From the NCBI GenBank assembly GCA_030042795.1, contig JASHYZ010000344.1:1-7323 (forward strand): DNA of 7,323 nucleotides, in the 5' to 3' direction. This document shows, piece after piece, positions 1 to 6,641 of the stretch. Positions within the stretch are counted from its first letter, which is position 1, and every line of letters starts with the position of its first letter. The position numbers and the translations under genes were made by a program. The notes beneath the pieces are model-generated. The model saw only the letters and a program-made list of their open reading frames with translations, was not told where the DNA came from and ran no database searches. This DNA comes from Terriglobia bacterium. Lineage in GTDB: Bacteria; Acidobacteriota; Terriglobia; UBA7540.

Positions 1-49
1 CCCTAAAGGCGGTGGCTGGTGGTTAGTGGTTTGCTGCATTAATCTCAGA
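1..49. other. short non-coding tail downstream of the hydrolase gene
   Basis: These 49 bases follow the stop codon of the minus-strand hydrolase gene. They contain a GGTGG/GGTTAGTGG-rich low-complexity stretch at 11-31 (on the minus strand, repeated CCAC/ACCACC words). I see no hairpin with a T-tract and therefore no intrinsic terminator before the window ends. Confidence 0.4.
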
Positions 50-1540
50 TCAACGGCCGGCGACGTGCAAATACAAAACCGCGTCGCCGCCAAATGGGGC
101 TGAGAAGGATTGAGTGCTATCGGTAACGGAAATGGTCCCTGTTGCTGCCACCCGGTTGGTAGAGGGATTGAACCATTCATATCGGTACGCTGTCGGCGAC
201 ACTTTTACCGTGAACGGACCGGATGTAGGTTGGTACACCAAATACTCGACGCCCGGATTTGCCAGACAAAATCCCGTGCTGGAGAGCGACCCCTGCGGCG
301 TCATCGCCACCAGGTTCATTCGATTTGCGTATATCATCGTGCTGCCCATAGCGTCACGAATGGGGTCCCAATACTTGTCCGGGGACGCGCCAACTTCAGG
401 ATCGGCAGTTGAGCCTTCGGGATTGTTGCGTTTCGGCCATTTTGTGAGGTACGGATCCATGAAGGCTACGTTATTGCCCGCGGTGAAGTTCTCCCACACC
501 CAAGACCGCTGCGCGAGCGGTCCGTCGCGTCGCAGGTCGCCCCAGCCGTAGGCGTGGTCCGTATCATTGATGATGACTTTGGCGCCGTCGGACGGCGGCA
601 CATGACTGCCGGGAGATATCCAGTCAGCCGCGCTCTTGTAAAGCGTCAGATCGGATCCGCCTCTCCATTGAAACGTCATTCCTACGGGGTGCTGCAGGGG
701 CTTGTTAGCCTCGTATCGTTTCACATATTCAATCACTCGAGCCTGCCAGAAGTCTGAATAGGGCGAACCCGACTCGTTTGACACCTCGTAGAGGACGTTG
801 GCGAGATCATTCACCGTATCGATAACCTTGCGGATGTATGCGGTCTCGATGTTCCACACTTCGTCTGACATCTGTGAGTCGTCGCTGGGACAGGTCTCCG
901 CGCAACTGATGTGATTGATGTTGTTCGTGGCGACGAAAGGATCACCGTCTTTGGGATTGGTGTCAAATTGCCATTCGAAACCGTTGAAGAGCATGACCGA
1001 CACATAGATGCCGTTCTTGGACGCAATAATCGTCCTCTCCCGCATGCGGTCAAAGTAGCGCTGGTCGAGTTTGGTGAGGTCGAATTTCAAGCCGCCGTCA
1101 GTGGCATCTCCGGGACCCGTTCGAAGCCATCTGAAAGGAGGACCGACGAAGTTTCCCTCTGAGAAGTCAGGGCCTGGGCCGGCGTTTGGCAACTCTGCGG
1201 TCCATAGACGCATGAAATTGAAATGGTGGTCCACCATCCATTTCATGTATCGGTCGTAGTCAAAAGCCGCTCCCGGAGGATTCAACTGGCCACGGTCGAG
1301 AAGGTTCGCCCAGGTGTGGGAGCCGGCGAGGTAAATGGCCTTGCCCGATCCGTCCGTAAAGTAACGGCCGTTGGCGGGATTTTTCCGAAGAGGACCCGAG
1401 GCGATTTGACTTCGCTGGGGATTGAGGCGCGCTCCACCGTCGGCCGTATAGGCACAAGTCAAACAGGCGACACCGAAGATCAAGGCCCTCATCACGAGTC
1501 GGCTTAACAGCCGCTTCGGTTTCACCATGAGTGATGGCAT
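50..1540 (-). CDS. secreted putative glycoside hydrolase with C-terminal 'collagen-binding' type beta domain (GH140/DUF4038-like)
   Basis: This is a 496-residue protein, probably an exported glycan-degrading enzyme. The N-terminus has basic residues (K7, K9, R10, R14, R18) followed by a hydrophobic stretch (about 19-31), which fits a signal peptide. Residues about 52-400 look like a TIM-barrel hydrolase. The opening has NGRYFTDGSGKAIYLAG (57-73). A YEVSNES segment (251-257) has N255-E256 in the position of a clan GH-A acid/base, and INDTDHAYGWG (324-334) carries the DTDH motif I associate with this group. The C-terminal 90 or so residues (WFNPSTN at 456-462, ending DAVLYL) resemble the 'putative collagen-binding' beta domain usually fused to such barrels. 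The nucleophile is not clear: E350 in WVWENF is a candidate, but as I recall relatives often lack Glu there. The start is fixed by an AAGGAGG five bases before ATG. Being last in a sugar-importer operon suggests that it feeds the importer. Substrate is unknown. Confidence 0.8.
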   Translation of the reverse strand: MPSLMVKPKRLLSRLVMRALIFGVACLTCAYTADGGARLNPQRSQIASGPLRKNPANGRYFTDGSGKAIYLAGSHTWANLLDRGQLNPPGAAFDYDRYMKWMVDHHFNFMRLWTAELPNAGPGPDFSEGNFVGPPFRWLRTGPGDATDGGLKFDLTKLDQRYFDRMRERTIIASKNGIYVSVMLFNGFEWQFDTNPKDGDPFVATNNINHISCAETCPSDDSQMSDEVWNIETAYIRKVIDTVNDLANVLYEVSNESGSPYSDFWQARVIEYVKRYEANKPLQHPVGMTFQWRGGSDLTLYKSAADWISPGSHVPPSDGAKVIINDTDHAYGWGDLRRDGPLAQRSWVWENFTAGNNVAFMDPYLTKWPKRNNPEGSTADPEVGASPDKYWDPIRDAMGSTMIYANRMNLVAMTPQGSLSSTGFCLANPGVEYLVYQPTSGPFTVKVSPTAYRYEWFNPSTNRVAATGTISVTDSTQSFSAPFGGDAVLYLHVAGR

Positions 1541-1545
1541 TTAAT

Positions 1546-1552
1546 CCTCCTT
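1546..1552 (-). promoter_or_regulatory. strong Shine-Dalgarno of the hydrolase gene
   Basis: On the minus strand AAGGAGG sits five bases before the ATG at 1540. It is the best ribosome binding site in the window and decides the start over the in-frame ATG four codons further in. It suggests that the hydrolase is translated independently of the ATPase, whose stop lies about 300 bases upstream. Confidence 0.8.
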
Positions 1553-1563
1553 GGAAAGTCACA

Positions 1564-1688
1564 GTGCGGCCGGTGGCCGCAACCAAACCGAAGTCCTCGG
1601 CGACCTCTGCGCCCAGAAGGCTCTAACCTGGCGCGGCCTTGGGCCGCAACCGAACCGAAGTCCTCGGCGCTCTCTGTGCCTAGAAGCC
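1564..1688. repeat. tandem pair of ~58-bp structured repeat units
   Basis: Two imperfect direct copies, about 1564-1621 and 1631-1688, are offset by 67 bp. Over the 47-bp core (1575-1621 versus 1642-1688) I count about six mismatches. Each unit holds a GCGGCC-NNN-GGCCGC hairpin (1566-1580 with loop GGT; 1633-1647 with loop TTG). The stem is identical and the loop differs. A smaller CCGA/TCGG hairpin follows (1588-1600 in the first copy). Each copy ends in a CTCTG-GCC-AGAAG stretch, which reads as a CAGAG-type word on the minus strand. The pair lies between the ATPase and hydrolase genes and would be transcribed as the hydrolase leader. It is most likely a dispersed intergenic repeat family. 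A regulatory role is speculative. Confidence 0.7.
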
Positions 1689-1839
1689 CCTCAACACGGA
1701 GTTCACAGAGACTCTGGGGCCTCAGTGTTGAAGGCTTTTGGCCACAGAGGGCACGGAGATACCACAAGACTCAATTGGAATTTGGTCCGACCGCAAAACC
1801 TTCGCGGCCGGAGAAGAACCAAGCACCGGAAATATGGAG
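1689..1839. repeat. CACAGAG-type degenerate repeats and long imperfect palindrome
   Basis: This is the non-coding stretch after the ATPase stop. CAACACGGAGTTCACAGAG (1692-1710) and CCACAGAGGGCACGGAG (1743-1759) are two variants of a CACAGAG/CACGGAG repeat. They are inverted relative to the CTCTCTGTGCC at the end of the preceding tandem unit. TCAACAC (1691-1697) and GTGTTGA (1725-1731) pair perfectly around a 27-base loop. No T-tract follows on the minus strand, so I do not call a terminator. No gene is seen in this gap. Confidence 0.5.
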
Positions 1840-2979
1840 TCACAAAGGCGCTCCGCCTCGATCGAAGCAGGGAATCGCCTTGTTTGTTGCCGGATCGAAA
1901 AGGTGCACTGCCGTAGTATCCAAAGCAATCGTCGTGGTGGCGCCGCTTCGCAATTCGGTTTGGCGTCCGACCTGAGCAATGACTTCCTCCTTTGAATCTG
2001 CGAGCGCGAGCACCAACAAGGTCTCAGCGCCGAGCGGTTCCACCGCGATGACGCGGGCAGGAATACGCACCACGCACGATGCGAGGCCGGCAGGCTCAAC
2101 CTCGTACAAATCTTCGGGCCGAATGCCGACGATGACCTCAGTTCCTGTGTATTTTCCTAGTTCAGGCAGCGTCTGGGCGGGAAGCTCGATGCGACTGCCA
2201 CACACCTGGAGCATTGCGCGTCCATCTTCAATCGCCACGTTGCCTTTGAGCATATTCATCTGGGGGTTGCCGAGAAATCGCGCCACGAACGTGTCGGCAG
2301 GATTTTGGTAAACCTCCAGGGGCCGCCCGATTTGAACCACCTCGCCTTTGTTGAGGATACAGATGCGATGGCCCATCGTCATGGCTTCCACCTGATCGTG
2401 AGTCACGTAAATCGTGGTGGTGCCCAGTTCCTTCTGCTGTTTAATAAGCTCGTTGCGGGTCGTGAAGCGCGCTGCGGCATCAAGATTAGAGAGGGGCTCA
2501 TCGAAGAGAAACACCTGGGGCTCCCGGACGATGGCTCGTCCCAACGCTACGCGCTGCCGTTGACCTCCGGAGAGCGCGAGTGGCTTTCGCTTCAGGTAGG
2601 GCACCATGCCGAGCTTGGCCGCCGCCGCCATGACGCGACGCTCGATTTCGGACTTTGGGAATCCCCGCCGGCGGAGGCCGAAGGCGAGGTTGGAGTAGAC
2701 ATCCATGTGCGGGTAGAGGGCATACGACTGGAATACCATCGCGATATCGCGGTCCTTTGCCGGGACGTGGTTGATGCGCCGCCCGTTCAGCAGGAGATTG
2801 CCGGAAGTGATCGGTTCGAGGCCGGCGATCATGCGCAAGATCGAGCTTTTTCCACAACCCGATGGTCCCAGCAGTACCATGAACTCGCCATCGGCCACTG
2901 TGAAGCTCACATTCCTGACCGCGAGTTCCGCGTGTCCTCCATATTCCTTGCAGAGTCTATCGACTGTAACCACCGCCAT
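1840..2979 (-). CDS. carbohydrate ABC importer ATP-binding protein (MalK/UgpC type)
   Basis: This 379-residue cytoplasmic ATPase energises the importer. Numbered from the ATG at 2979, the Walker A GPSGCGKS is at 38-45 and the Q-loop glutamine is Q84 (VFQSYALYPHM). The signature LSGGQRQR is at 136-143. Walker B VFLFDEP is at 156-162 with catalytic E161, the D-loop SNLD at 164-167 and the H-loop H194 (YVTHDQ). The C-terminal part, from about 230, is the regulatory beta domain (MOP/TOBE type, with GIRPEDL at 285-291) that marks the CUT1 MalK/UgpC group. All catalytic residues are intact. An in-frame TTG at 3000 would add seven residues. I prefer the ATG because AGAGGG lies 10 bases before it. 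The gene starts 36 bases after the second permease stop. Length and motifs are typical of the family. Confidence 0.93.
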   Translation of the reverse strand: MAVVTVDRLCKEYGGHAELAVRNVSFTVADGEFMVLLGPSGCGKSSILRMIAGLEPITSGNLLLNGRRINHVPAKDRDIAMVFQSYALYPHMDVYSNLAFGLRRRGFPKSEIERRVMAAAAKLGMVPYLKRKPLALSGGQRQRVALGRAIVREPQVFLFDEPLSNLDAAARFTTRNELIKQQKELGTTTIYVTHDQVEAMTMGHRICILNKGEVVQIGRPLEVYQNPADTFVARFLGNPQMNMLKGNVAIEDGRAMLQVCGSRIELPAQTLPELGKYTGTEVIVGIRPEDLYEVEPAGLASCVVRIPARVIAVEPLGAETLLVLALADSKEEVIAQVGRQTELRSGATTTIALDTTAVHLFDPATNKAIPCFDRGGAPL

Positions 2980-3015
2980 GCGCGAGCGTCCCTCTTTCAA
3001 TACCTGCCGGTGCCT

Positions 3016-3846
3016 TCAGCGGACCGCCCCTGCCGCCATGCCTTTGATCATCGTTTCGGAAAAGCAGCTATAAAGGACGAGCACAGGAAGTATTGCGATC
3101 ATCAGGCCGGTCGCCACCATGCCCACGTCAATCTGGTGTCCGCCCATGAAGAACATGATGCCGAGCGGCAAAGTACGCTTGCTGTTATCAGTCAGCAGGA
3201 CGACGGCATACAAAAATTCGTTCCATAAGATAATGAAATTCAGCAACGCTGTGGTGAAAACTGCCGGGGTGGCTACAGGCAGCGCGATGCGCCAGAAGAT
3301 CTCGAAGTCGGCGTATCCATCCAATTTGGCGGCGTCGAAGAGATCTTGTGGGATATGACTGAAAAAGGTCTCCAGGACGTAAATGGTCATGGGGAGCTGG
3401 GTGGCGACGTATACCACCACCAACCCGGTCAGCGAGTTGTACAGCCTGAGGCTAAACATAATCTGAAAAAGCGCGAGAATCAGCATTTGAGGAGGCAGCA
3501 TCATTCCCGAAAGAATTAGAAAGCGCAGAGCGCGATTGCCCCGGAAGGAATATCGCGCCAGGCCGTGCGCCGCCATCGCTCCCAGCAGCGTAGCGAGCAC
3601 CACCGCGGTCACGACCACTACCGTGCTGTTCCAGAAATACTGCCCGTAGTTGGATTGCGTCCAAGCCTTAAGGAACTTCCCGAAGTGCGGATGTAAAGGG
3701 AAGCCGTAAGGGTGATCGAGAATCTCCGGCGTCGTCCGCAAGGATAAGGCCGCGACCCACAAAAACGGACCTCCCATCATCACCGAACAGACTACCACGA
3801 AGAGCAGAAGCACGACTTTCTTCAAGGAAACCGGGCCTTTTTGCAT
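3016..3846 (-). CDS. carbohydrate ABC transporter permease, MalG/UgpE type
   Basis: This 276-residue inner-membrane protein is one half of the importer channel. It has about six hydrophobic segments. The first is at 11-34, followed by GPFLWVAALSLRT, which is typical of this subunit. Others lie near 74-96, 108-130, 138-160, 195-217 and 241-262. The EAA loop that docks on the ATPase is canonical: IPQDLFDAAKLDGYADFEIFWRIALP (165-190) keeps the A-A and the D-G. A TGA stop lies directly in frame before the ATG at 3846, so translation cannot start earlier. No convincing Shine-Dalgarno is visible, which is odd given the 154-bp gap to the preceding permease, filled by a palindromic repeat. A slightly later TTG or GTG start cannot be excluded. 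It probably pairs with the permease at 4001-4939. Confidence 0.92.
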   Translation of the reverse strand: MQKGPVSLKKVVLLLFVVVCSVMMGGPFLWVAALSLRTTPEILDHPYGFPLHPHFGKFLKAWTQSNYGQYFWNSTVVVVTAVVLATLLGAMAAHGLARYSFRGNRALRFLILSGMMLPPQMLILALFQIMFSLRLYNSLTGLVVVYVATQLPMTIYVLETFFSHIPQDLFDAAKLDGYADFEIFWRIALPVATPAVFTTALLNFIILWNEFLYAVVLLTDNSKRTLPLGIMFFMGGHQIDVGMVATGLMIAILPVLVLYSCFSETMIKGMAAGAVR

Positions 3847-3864
3847 TCAGGGCCGCCGCTAGCA

Positions 3865-3998
3865 GTTGTTGAAAAACGTGATGGTGGCTTGTCATTCCGA
3901 GCGAAGCGAGGAATCTCGCCTTGAAATTAAAGGAACTACGAGATTCCTCGTCGCCACTGCTCCTCGGAATGACAGCGGGTACGAGTTTTTCCGCAAAC
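3865..3998. repeat. nested palindromic intergenic repeat (REP/MITE-like) between the two permease genes
   Basis: Outer perfect arms TGTCATTCCGAG (3890-3901) and CTCGGAATGACA (3963-3974) enclose inner perfect arms CGAGGAATCTCG (3907-3918) and CGAGATTCCTCG (3939-3950). Inside these, CCTT (3919-3922) and AAGG (3930-3933) can also pair. A third, imperfect pair lies outside: GTTGTTGAAAAACG (3865-3878) against CGAGTTTTTCCGCAAAC (3982-3998), with GAAAAAC/GTTTTTC exact. The element fills the gap between the stop of one permease and the start of the next. It looks like a non-autonomous palindromic repeat. The GTCATTCCGAGCGAAGCGAGGAATCT core is of a type I recall as dispersed in many bacterial genomes. 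In the mRNA it would form a long hairpin inside the operon. Confidence 0.85.
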
Positions 3999-4000
3999 CG

Positions 4001-4939
4001 TTAAAATTCCAGCCTGTCGCGCTGCCAAAGCAAGCGGGTGAGAAGCGCCACAAATGCCAGAATCATGATGAACCAGAGCACGGCGATCGCCGAGGGATAG
4101 CCAAGATCAAAAGTGTTCCAATCAAACGCCCGTTTGTAAACGTAAGTCGAGACGGTTTCGGTGGACCACAGTGGCCCGCCGCGCGTCATGATCCAGACCA
4201 CATCGAAGATCATCATCTTGCCCACGAAAGAAAGCACCAGCAAGCTCACAGCGGTCGGACGCAGCATCGGAAGGATCACGAAGATGAGCTTGGCCAACCA
4301 GCCACAATGATCGAGATCCGCGGCGCCCAGAACATCGGCGGGCAAGGCGTAAAGAGCCGCGAGGAAGACGATCATGTTGAAGCCCGCCCATTTCCATATC
4401 TGAGTTGCGAGGACGGCCCACAGCGCGGTGTGCGGGTCGCCCAACCAGGGGTGCGCGAGCGCGCCCAGGCCAATCCACCGCAAGAGAGTGTTCACGATTC
4501 CCCAGTCCTGGTCGTAGATCCAAACCCAGATGATGCCAACGACTACGTAAGAAATTAACACCGGCGAGAACCACACCACTTTCCAGAAGCGCGCCAAGGG
4601 GACCTTAGCAAACAGGCACAGCGCCAGCAACAAGCCGGCCGCGACATCGCATACCGTGCCCACCACGGAGAAGACTGCGGTATTTCTTACCGCCTTCCAG
4701 AACACAAAATCGTGGGTCAGCAAAGCCTGATAGTTTCCCAATCCGACGAATTCCACGGTGTTGTGAGGCTTCATTACGTGCAGGCTGTTGTAAATGGTCT
4801 TCAACACCGGGAAGAGCGTAAAACCCGCATAGATGATGAGCGCCGGGGCGATGAACGTGATGATGGGAATCCAGACGGAAGATTGCGTGCCGAGACGCGT
4901 GCGCTCGTCCCTTTGCCGAACCTGGACCATCGACGCCAT
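4001..4939 (-). CDS. carbohydrate ABC transporter permease, MalF/UgpA type
   Basis: This 312-residue inner-membrane subunit of the sugar importer has about six membrane segments. The first is at about 23-45 (PIITFIAPALIIYAGFTLFPVL, the usual opening), with others near 86-110, 119-142, 172-196, 216-240 and 281-304. The segment VEFVGLGNYQALL (62-74) is the family 'F.GLDNY' region. The EAA loop (about 199-224, LPADVLGAADLDHCGWLAKL...) keeps A206-A207 and D210. It has Gly (205) where Glu is usual and His211 where the near-invariant Gly is expected, an unusual docking loop. The start at 4939 lies 13 bases after the binding-protein stop, with GCGGGAA upstream as a weak ribosome site. A second ATG three codons later is possible. 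It should work with the 3016-3846 permease. Confidence 0.92.
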   Translation of the reverse strand: MASMVQVRQRDERTRLGTQSSVWIPIITFIAPALIIYAGFTLFPVLKTIYNSLHVMKPHNTVEFVGLGNYQALLTHDFVFWKAVRNTAVFSVVGTVCDVAAGLLLALCLFAKVPLARFWKVVWFSPVLISYVVVGIIWVWIYDQDWGIVNTLLRWIGLGALAHPWLGDPHTALWAVLATQIWKWAGFNMIVFLAALYALPADVLGAADLDHCGWLAKLIFVILPMLRPTAVSLLVLSFVGKMMIFDVVWIMTRGGPLWSTETVSTYVYKRAFDWNTFDLGYPSAIAVLWFIMILAFVALLTRLLWQRDRLEF

Positions 4940-4952
4940 AGTCGATTCCCGC

Positions 4953-6239
4953 CTACCCCTTGTAGCAACTCTGATTCATCAGGCGGAGGGCTTCGTCAAC
5001 CGAGAGCAACCCTCCTGGGAAGCTTGAGTTCATTACCTGCACAAAGGTATCGAGACACGCTCCCTCGAGAAAATCACTAGGGTCCATATCGAAGTACTTC
5101 GCGCCCTGTTGGCGGGCCATGAGCTCCTGGTAGTACCCCGCGTAGTGGGCCGTGGCAGGACTCCCTTGCGCCTTCACGGCCGTTTGCAAGTGAACGGTGT
5201 CGATCCAAAGTTTGCCGATTTCTGGCTGCGACATTCGGTTCAAGAATTCCGCAGCCAGTTGGCGATGCGGAGTTGCCGCGTTAATGGCGAAGCTGGAGCC
5301 GATGGCGCGAACCTTACACTCGTTGCAAGTCCCGTCATCCATGGCGGGAAACTGCATGATGCCCAGCGGAAAGTCCTCGGGTTGGCCGCCCTCGTCAACA
5401 GGCACGAAAGCGCGGCCAGTGTACCAGCTCCCCATGGGCAGCATGAGGGCCCCAGGCCTCTGATAGAAGTAATAGTGCGATTCGGCCAGCTTCAGGGTCA
5501 TGAAGTCCTTTGGGTAAGCCCCCGCGTCAACCAGCTCTTTGACCCAGCGAAATACTGCTGCCACACGCGAGTCTTGAAATGACAACTGCCCGCCAAAGAG
5601 TTTGGCGTAATCGCTGAGCCCCAACTTGTGGAGCAGAGCCTGCGTCAGGATGTAGGCGCCCGGAAAGTTGCGGTCGCCAACTCCTTGCGCGATCGGAGTA
5701 ATTCCGGCAGCCCGTGCCTTTTTCACCAGATCGAGGAATTGCTCTTGCGAGAATTGGGCATTGGGCGGCAGAGTGAAGCCGAGCTTCGCCAGCAGATCTT
5801 TGTTGTAATAAAGTTCGTCGGTGTAAACCTCCTGCGGCACTGCCCAGGTCTTTCCGTCGCGAACCCAGGGTGTTCTGGCCCAAGGGTAAATGTTGTTCCA
5901 GTCGATCAACCCATCGAGAGGGAGCACGTAGCCATCGGTGATCAAATCGCTCCAGTCTGTCTCGATGTAAAAAACGTCCGGGCCCTGACCGGCGGCCAGA
6001 GAAGTCTTCAGCGCGACGATCAAACCCTCGGCGTCATACCATGTAATCGTAACGTGAAGCCCCGGATGGGCTCGTTCCATCTCCCGAGCTACTTTTTCCC
6101 GGACGGCGACTTTGGCCGGCTCGTCGGCCTCATGGCTCCAGATTGAGAGGGTGGGCCCTTCAGCCCGAGGCTTCTCAAGTCGCCACACGAAAAGGGCAAC
6201 GAGTAAGACAGTAGCGCATACGAAAACGACCGTTTTCAT
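4953..6239 (-). CDS. extracellular sugar-binding protein of the ABC importer (SBP family 1)
   Basis: This 428-residue exported protein should capture the sugar and deliver it to the permeases. The N-terminus MKTVVFVCATVLLVALFVW is an export signal. No lipobox cysteine follows, so it looks periplasmic or membrane-anchored rather than a lipoprotein. A cut near PRA-EG (25-28) is possible. Family landmarks are LSIWSHEADEP (31-41), the hinge-region AAGQGPDVFYIETD (82-95), KTWAVPQEVYTDELYYNKDLL (130-150), PGALMLPMGSW (262-272) and AIGSSFAINA (312-321). Together these fit MalE/UgpB-type group 1 binding proteins, and the length is typical. C305 and C308 (CNEC), C395 and C425 could form disulfides. 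It is first in the operon, as usual. The ribosome site is weak (GAG close to the ATG). The ligand is not deducible from the sequence. Confidence 0.93.
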   Translation of the reverse strand: MKTVVFVCATVLLVALFVWRLEKPRAEGPTLSIWSHEADEPAKVAVREKVAREMERAHPGLHVTITWYDAEGLIVALKTSLAAGQGPDVFYIETDWSDLITDGYVLPLDGLIDWNNIYPWARTPWVRDGKTWAVPQEVYTDELYYNKDLLAKLGFTLPPNAQFSQEQFLDLVKKARAAGITPIAQGVGDRNFPGAYILTQALLHKLGLSDYAKLFGGQLSFQDSRVAAVFRWVKELVDAGAYPKDFMTLKLAESHYYFYQRPGALMLPMGSWYTGRAFVPVDEGGQPEDFPLGIMQFPAMDDGTCNECKVRAIGSSFAINAATPHRQLAAEFLNRMSQPEIGKLWIDTVHLQTAVKAQGSPATAHYAGYYQELMARQQGAKYFDMDPSDFLEGACLDTFVQVMNSSFPGGLLSVDEALRLMNQSCYKG

Positions 6240-6283
6240 TTCTCAAGGAGTGCGCACGTGAGCAGGATCGTCCGCAACAGAAG

Positions 6284-6348
6284 CGTGACGGCTTTCACGA
6301 AGTGGTTCGCCGACGAACCTTCTGCCCCGGGCGTCCCTCATTGCGGGG
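6284..6348 (-). promoter_or_regulatory. structured 5' leader of the transporter operon (three hairpins)
   Basis: Between the proposed promoter and the binding-protein ATG, three short perfect stems follow one another. They are CCCCG/CGGGG (6325-6329 with 6344-6348), GGTTCG-CCGA-CGAACC (6304-6319) and CGTGA/TCACG (6284-6288 with 6295-6299). A GTGCGCAC palindrome follows at 6250-6257. No T-tract accompanies them, so they are not simple terminators. A regulatory RNA role is possible but unproven. I do not recognise a known riboswitch. Confidence 0.3.
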
Positions 6349-6373
6349 AGGTCATCCCTGCTCCGGGCGCACA

Positions 6374-6383
6374 TCATGCATGA
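6374..6383. promoter_or_regulatory. perfect 10-bp palindrome, possible operator
   Basis: TCATGCATGA is its own reverse complement. It begins 3 bp downstream of the proposed -10 box of the transporter operon, where transcription would start. That is a typical place for a repressor operator. No regulator gene is visible in the window, and no family is assigned. Confidence 0.35.
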
Positions 6384-6386
6384 AGT

Positions 6387-6415
6387 GTAATAGCCCAGGC
6401 GAGTCCAAGTTTCAA
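6387..6415 (-). promoter_or_regulatory. sigma70-like promoter of the transporter operon
   Basis: On the minus strand TTGAAA (-35, at 6410-6415) and TATTAC (-10, at 6387-6392) are separated by exactly 17 bases. The start would be near 6380, giving a leader of about 140 nt to the ATG at 6239. It is the best promoter-like pair in the 314-base gap between the tRNA and the binding-protein gene. Confidence 0.5.
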
Positions 6416-6490
6416 TAAAGAATCGAATCAACTTTTGTAGTAAAGCTATCGTCTTGAGGGCGCATCCTCTCAGACAGGCTCACTCTTAAT

Positions 6491-6510
6491 TCAATGCATG
6501 TCAATGCATG
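6491..6510. repeat. tandem direct repeat TCAATGCATG x2
   Basis: Two identical 10-bp copies lie head to tail, one helical turn apart, and each contains the ATGCAT palindrome. The repeat is about 75 bp upstream of the operon -35 box and about 45 bp beyond the 3' end of the tRNA. It shares the ATGCATG word with the palindrome at 6374-6383. It could be a pair of activator or repressor sites. Confidence 0.45.
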
Positions 6511-6553
6511 GTTTCGATTGAAGGCCTGCGCAGCCTATTGAATTATGGTTATT

Positions 6554-6630
6554 TGGTACGCCTGGCAGGATTCGAACCTGCGACCTTTTGCTCCGGAGGC
6601 AAACGCTCTATCCATCTGAGCTACAGGCGC
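6554..6630 (-). tRNA. tRNA-Arg(CCG)
   Basis: Read on the minus strand, this is a complete 77-nt cloverleaf. The acceptor stem is GCGCCTG with CAGGCGT, with a G-U pair at 1-72. The D-arm is GCTC...GAGC. The anticodon stem TTTGC/GCAAA carries loop CTCCGGA, so the anticodon is CCG and reads the Arg codon CGG. The variable loop is five bases. The T-arm GCAGG-TTCGAAT-CCTGC is followed by discriminator A and an encoded CCA (6554-6556). The D-loop has an A at the position of the A20 arginine identity element. All stems pair, so the gene looks functional. It is divergent from the IS110 element on its right. No clear intrinsic terminator follows it. Confidence 0.97.
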
Positions 6631-6641
6631 TCTTGGTGATG

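Noticed and set aside
1564..1688. CRISPR array
   Set aside because: Only two diverged copies about 58 bp long with a spacer of about 9-10 bp. There are no further units and no cas genes.
2305..3228. 307-codon open frame on the plus strand
   Set aside because: It lies antisense to the ATPase and permease genes, whose motifs are complete. Its translation is rich in His and Arg, with no recognisable domain.
3890..3974. Intercistronic palindrome as an intrinsic terminator
   Set aside because: The only T-run downstream on the minus strand (GTTTTTC, 3871-3877 in complement) is 12 or more bases from the stem, and the operon logic requires read-through to the partner permease.
3866..4558. 230-codon plus-strand open frame
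   Set aside because: It is antisense to the MalF-type permease and begins inside the palindromic repeat. Its composition (H, R, D rich) is that of a reverse-strand shadow.
6304..6319. GGTTCG/CGAACC hairpin as a terminator of the tRNA transcript
   Set aside because: The stem is perfect but no T-tract follows on the minus strand, and it lies over 230 bases beyond the tRNA.
6243..6431. 62-codon minus-strand open frame just upstream of the binding protein
   Set aside because: It would begin upstream of the predicted promoter, has no good ribosome site and no recognisable features. The region is better explained as promoter and leader.
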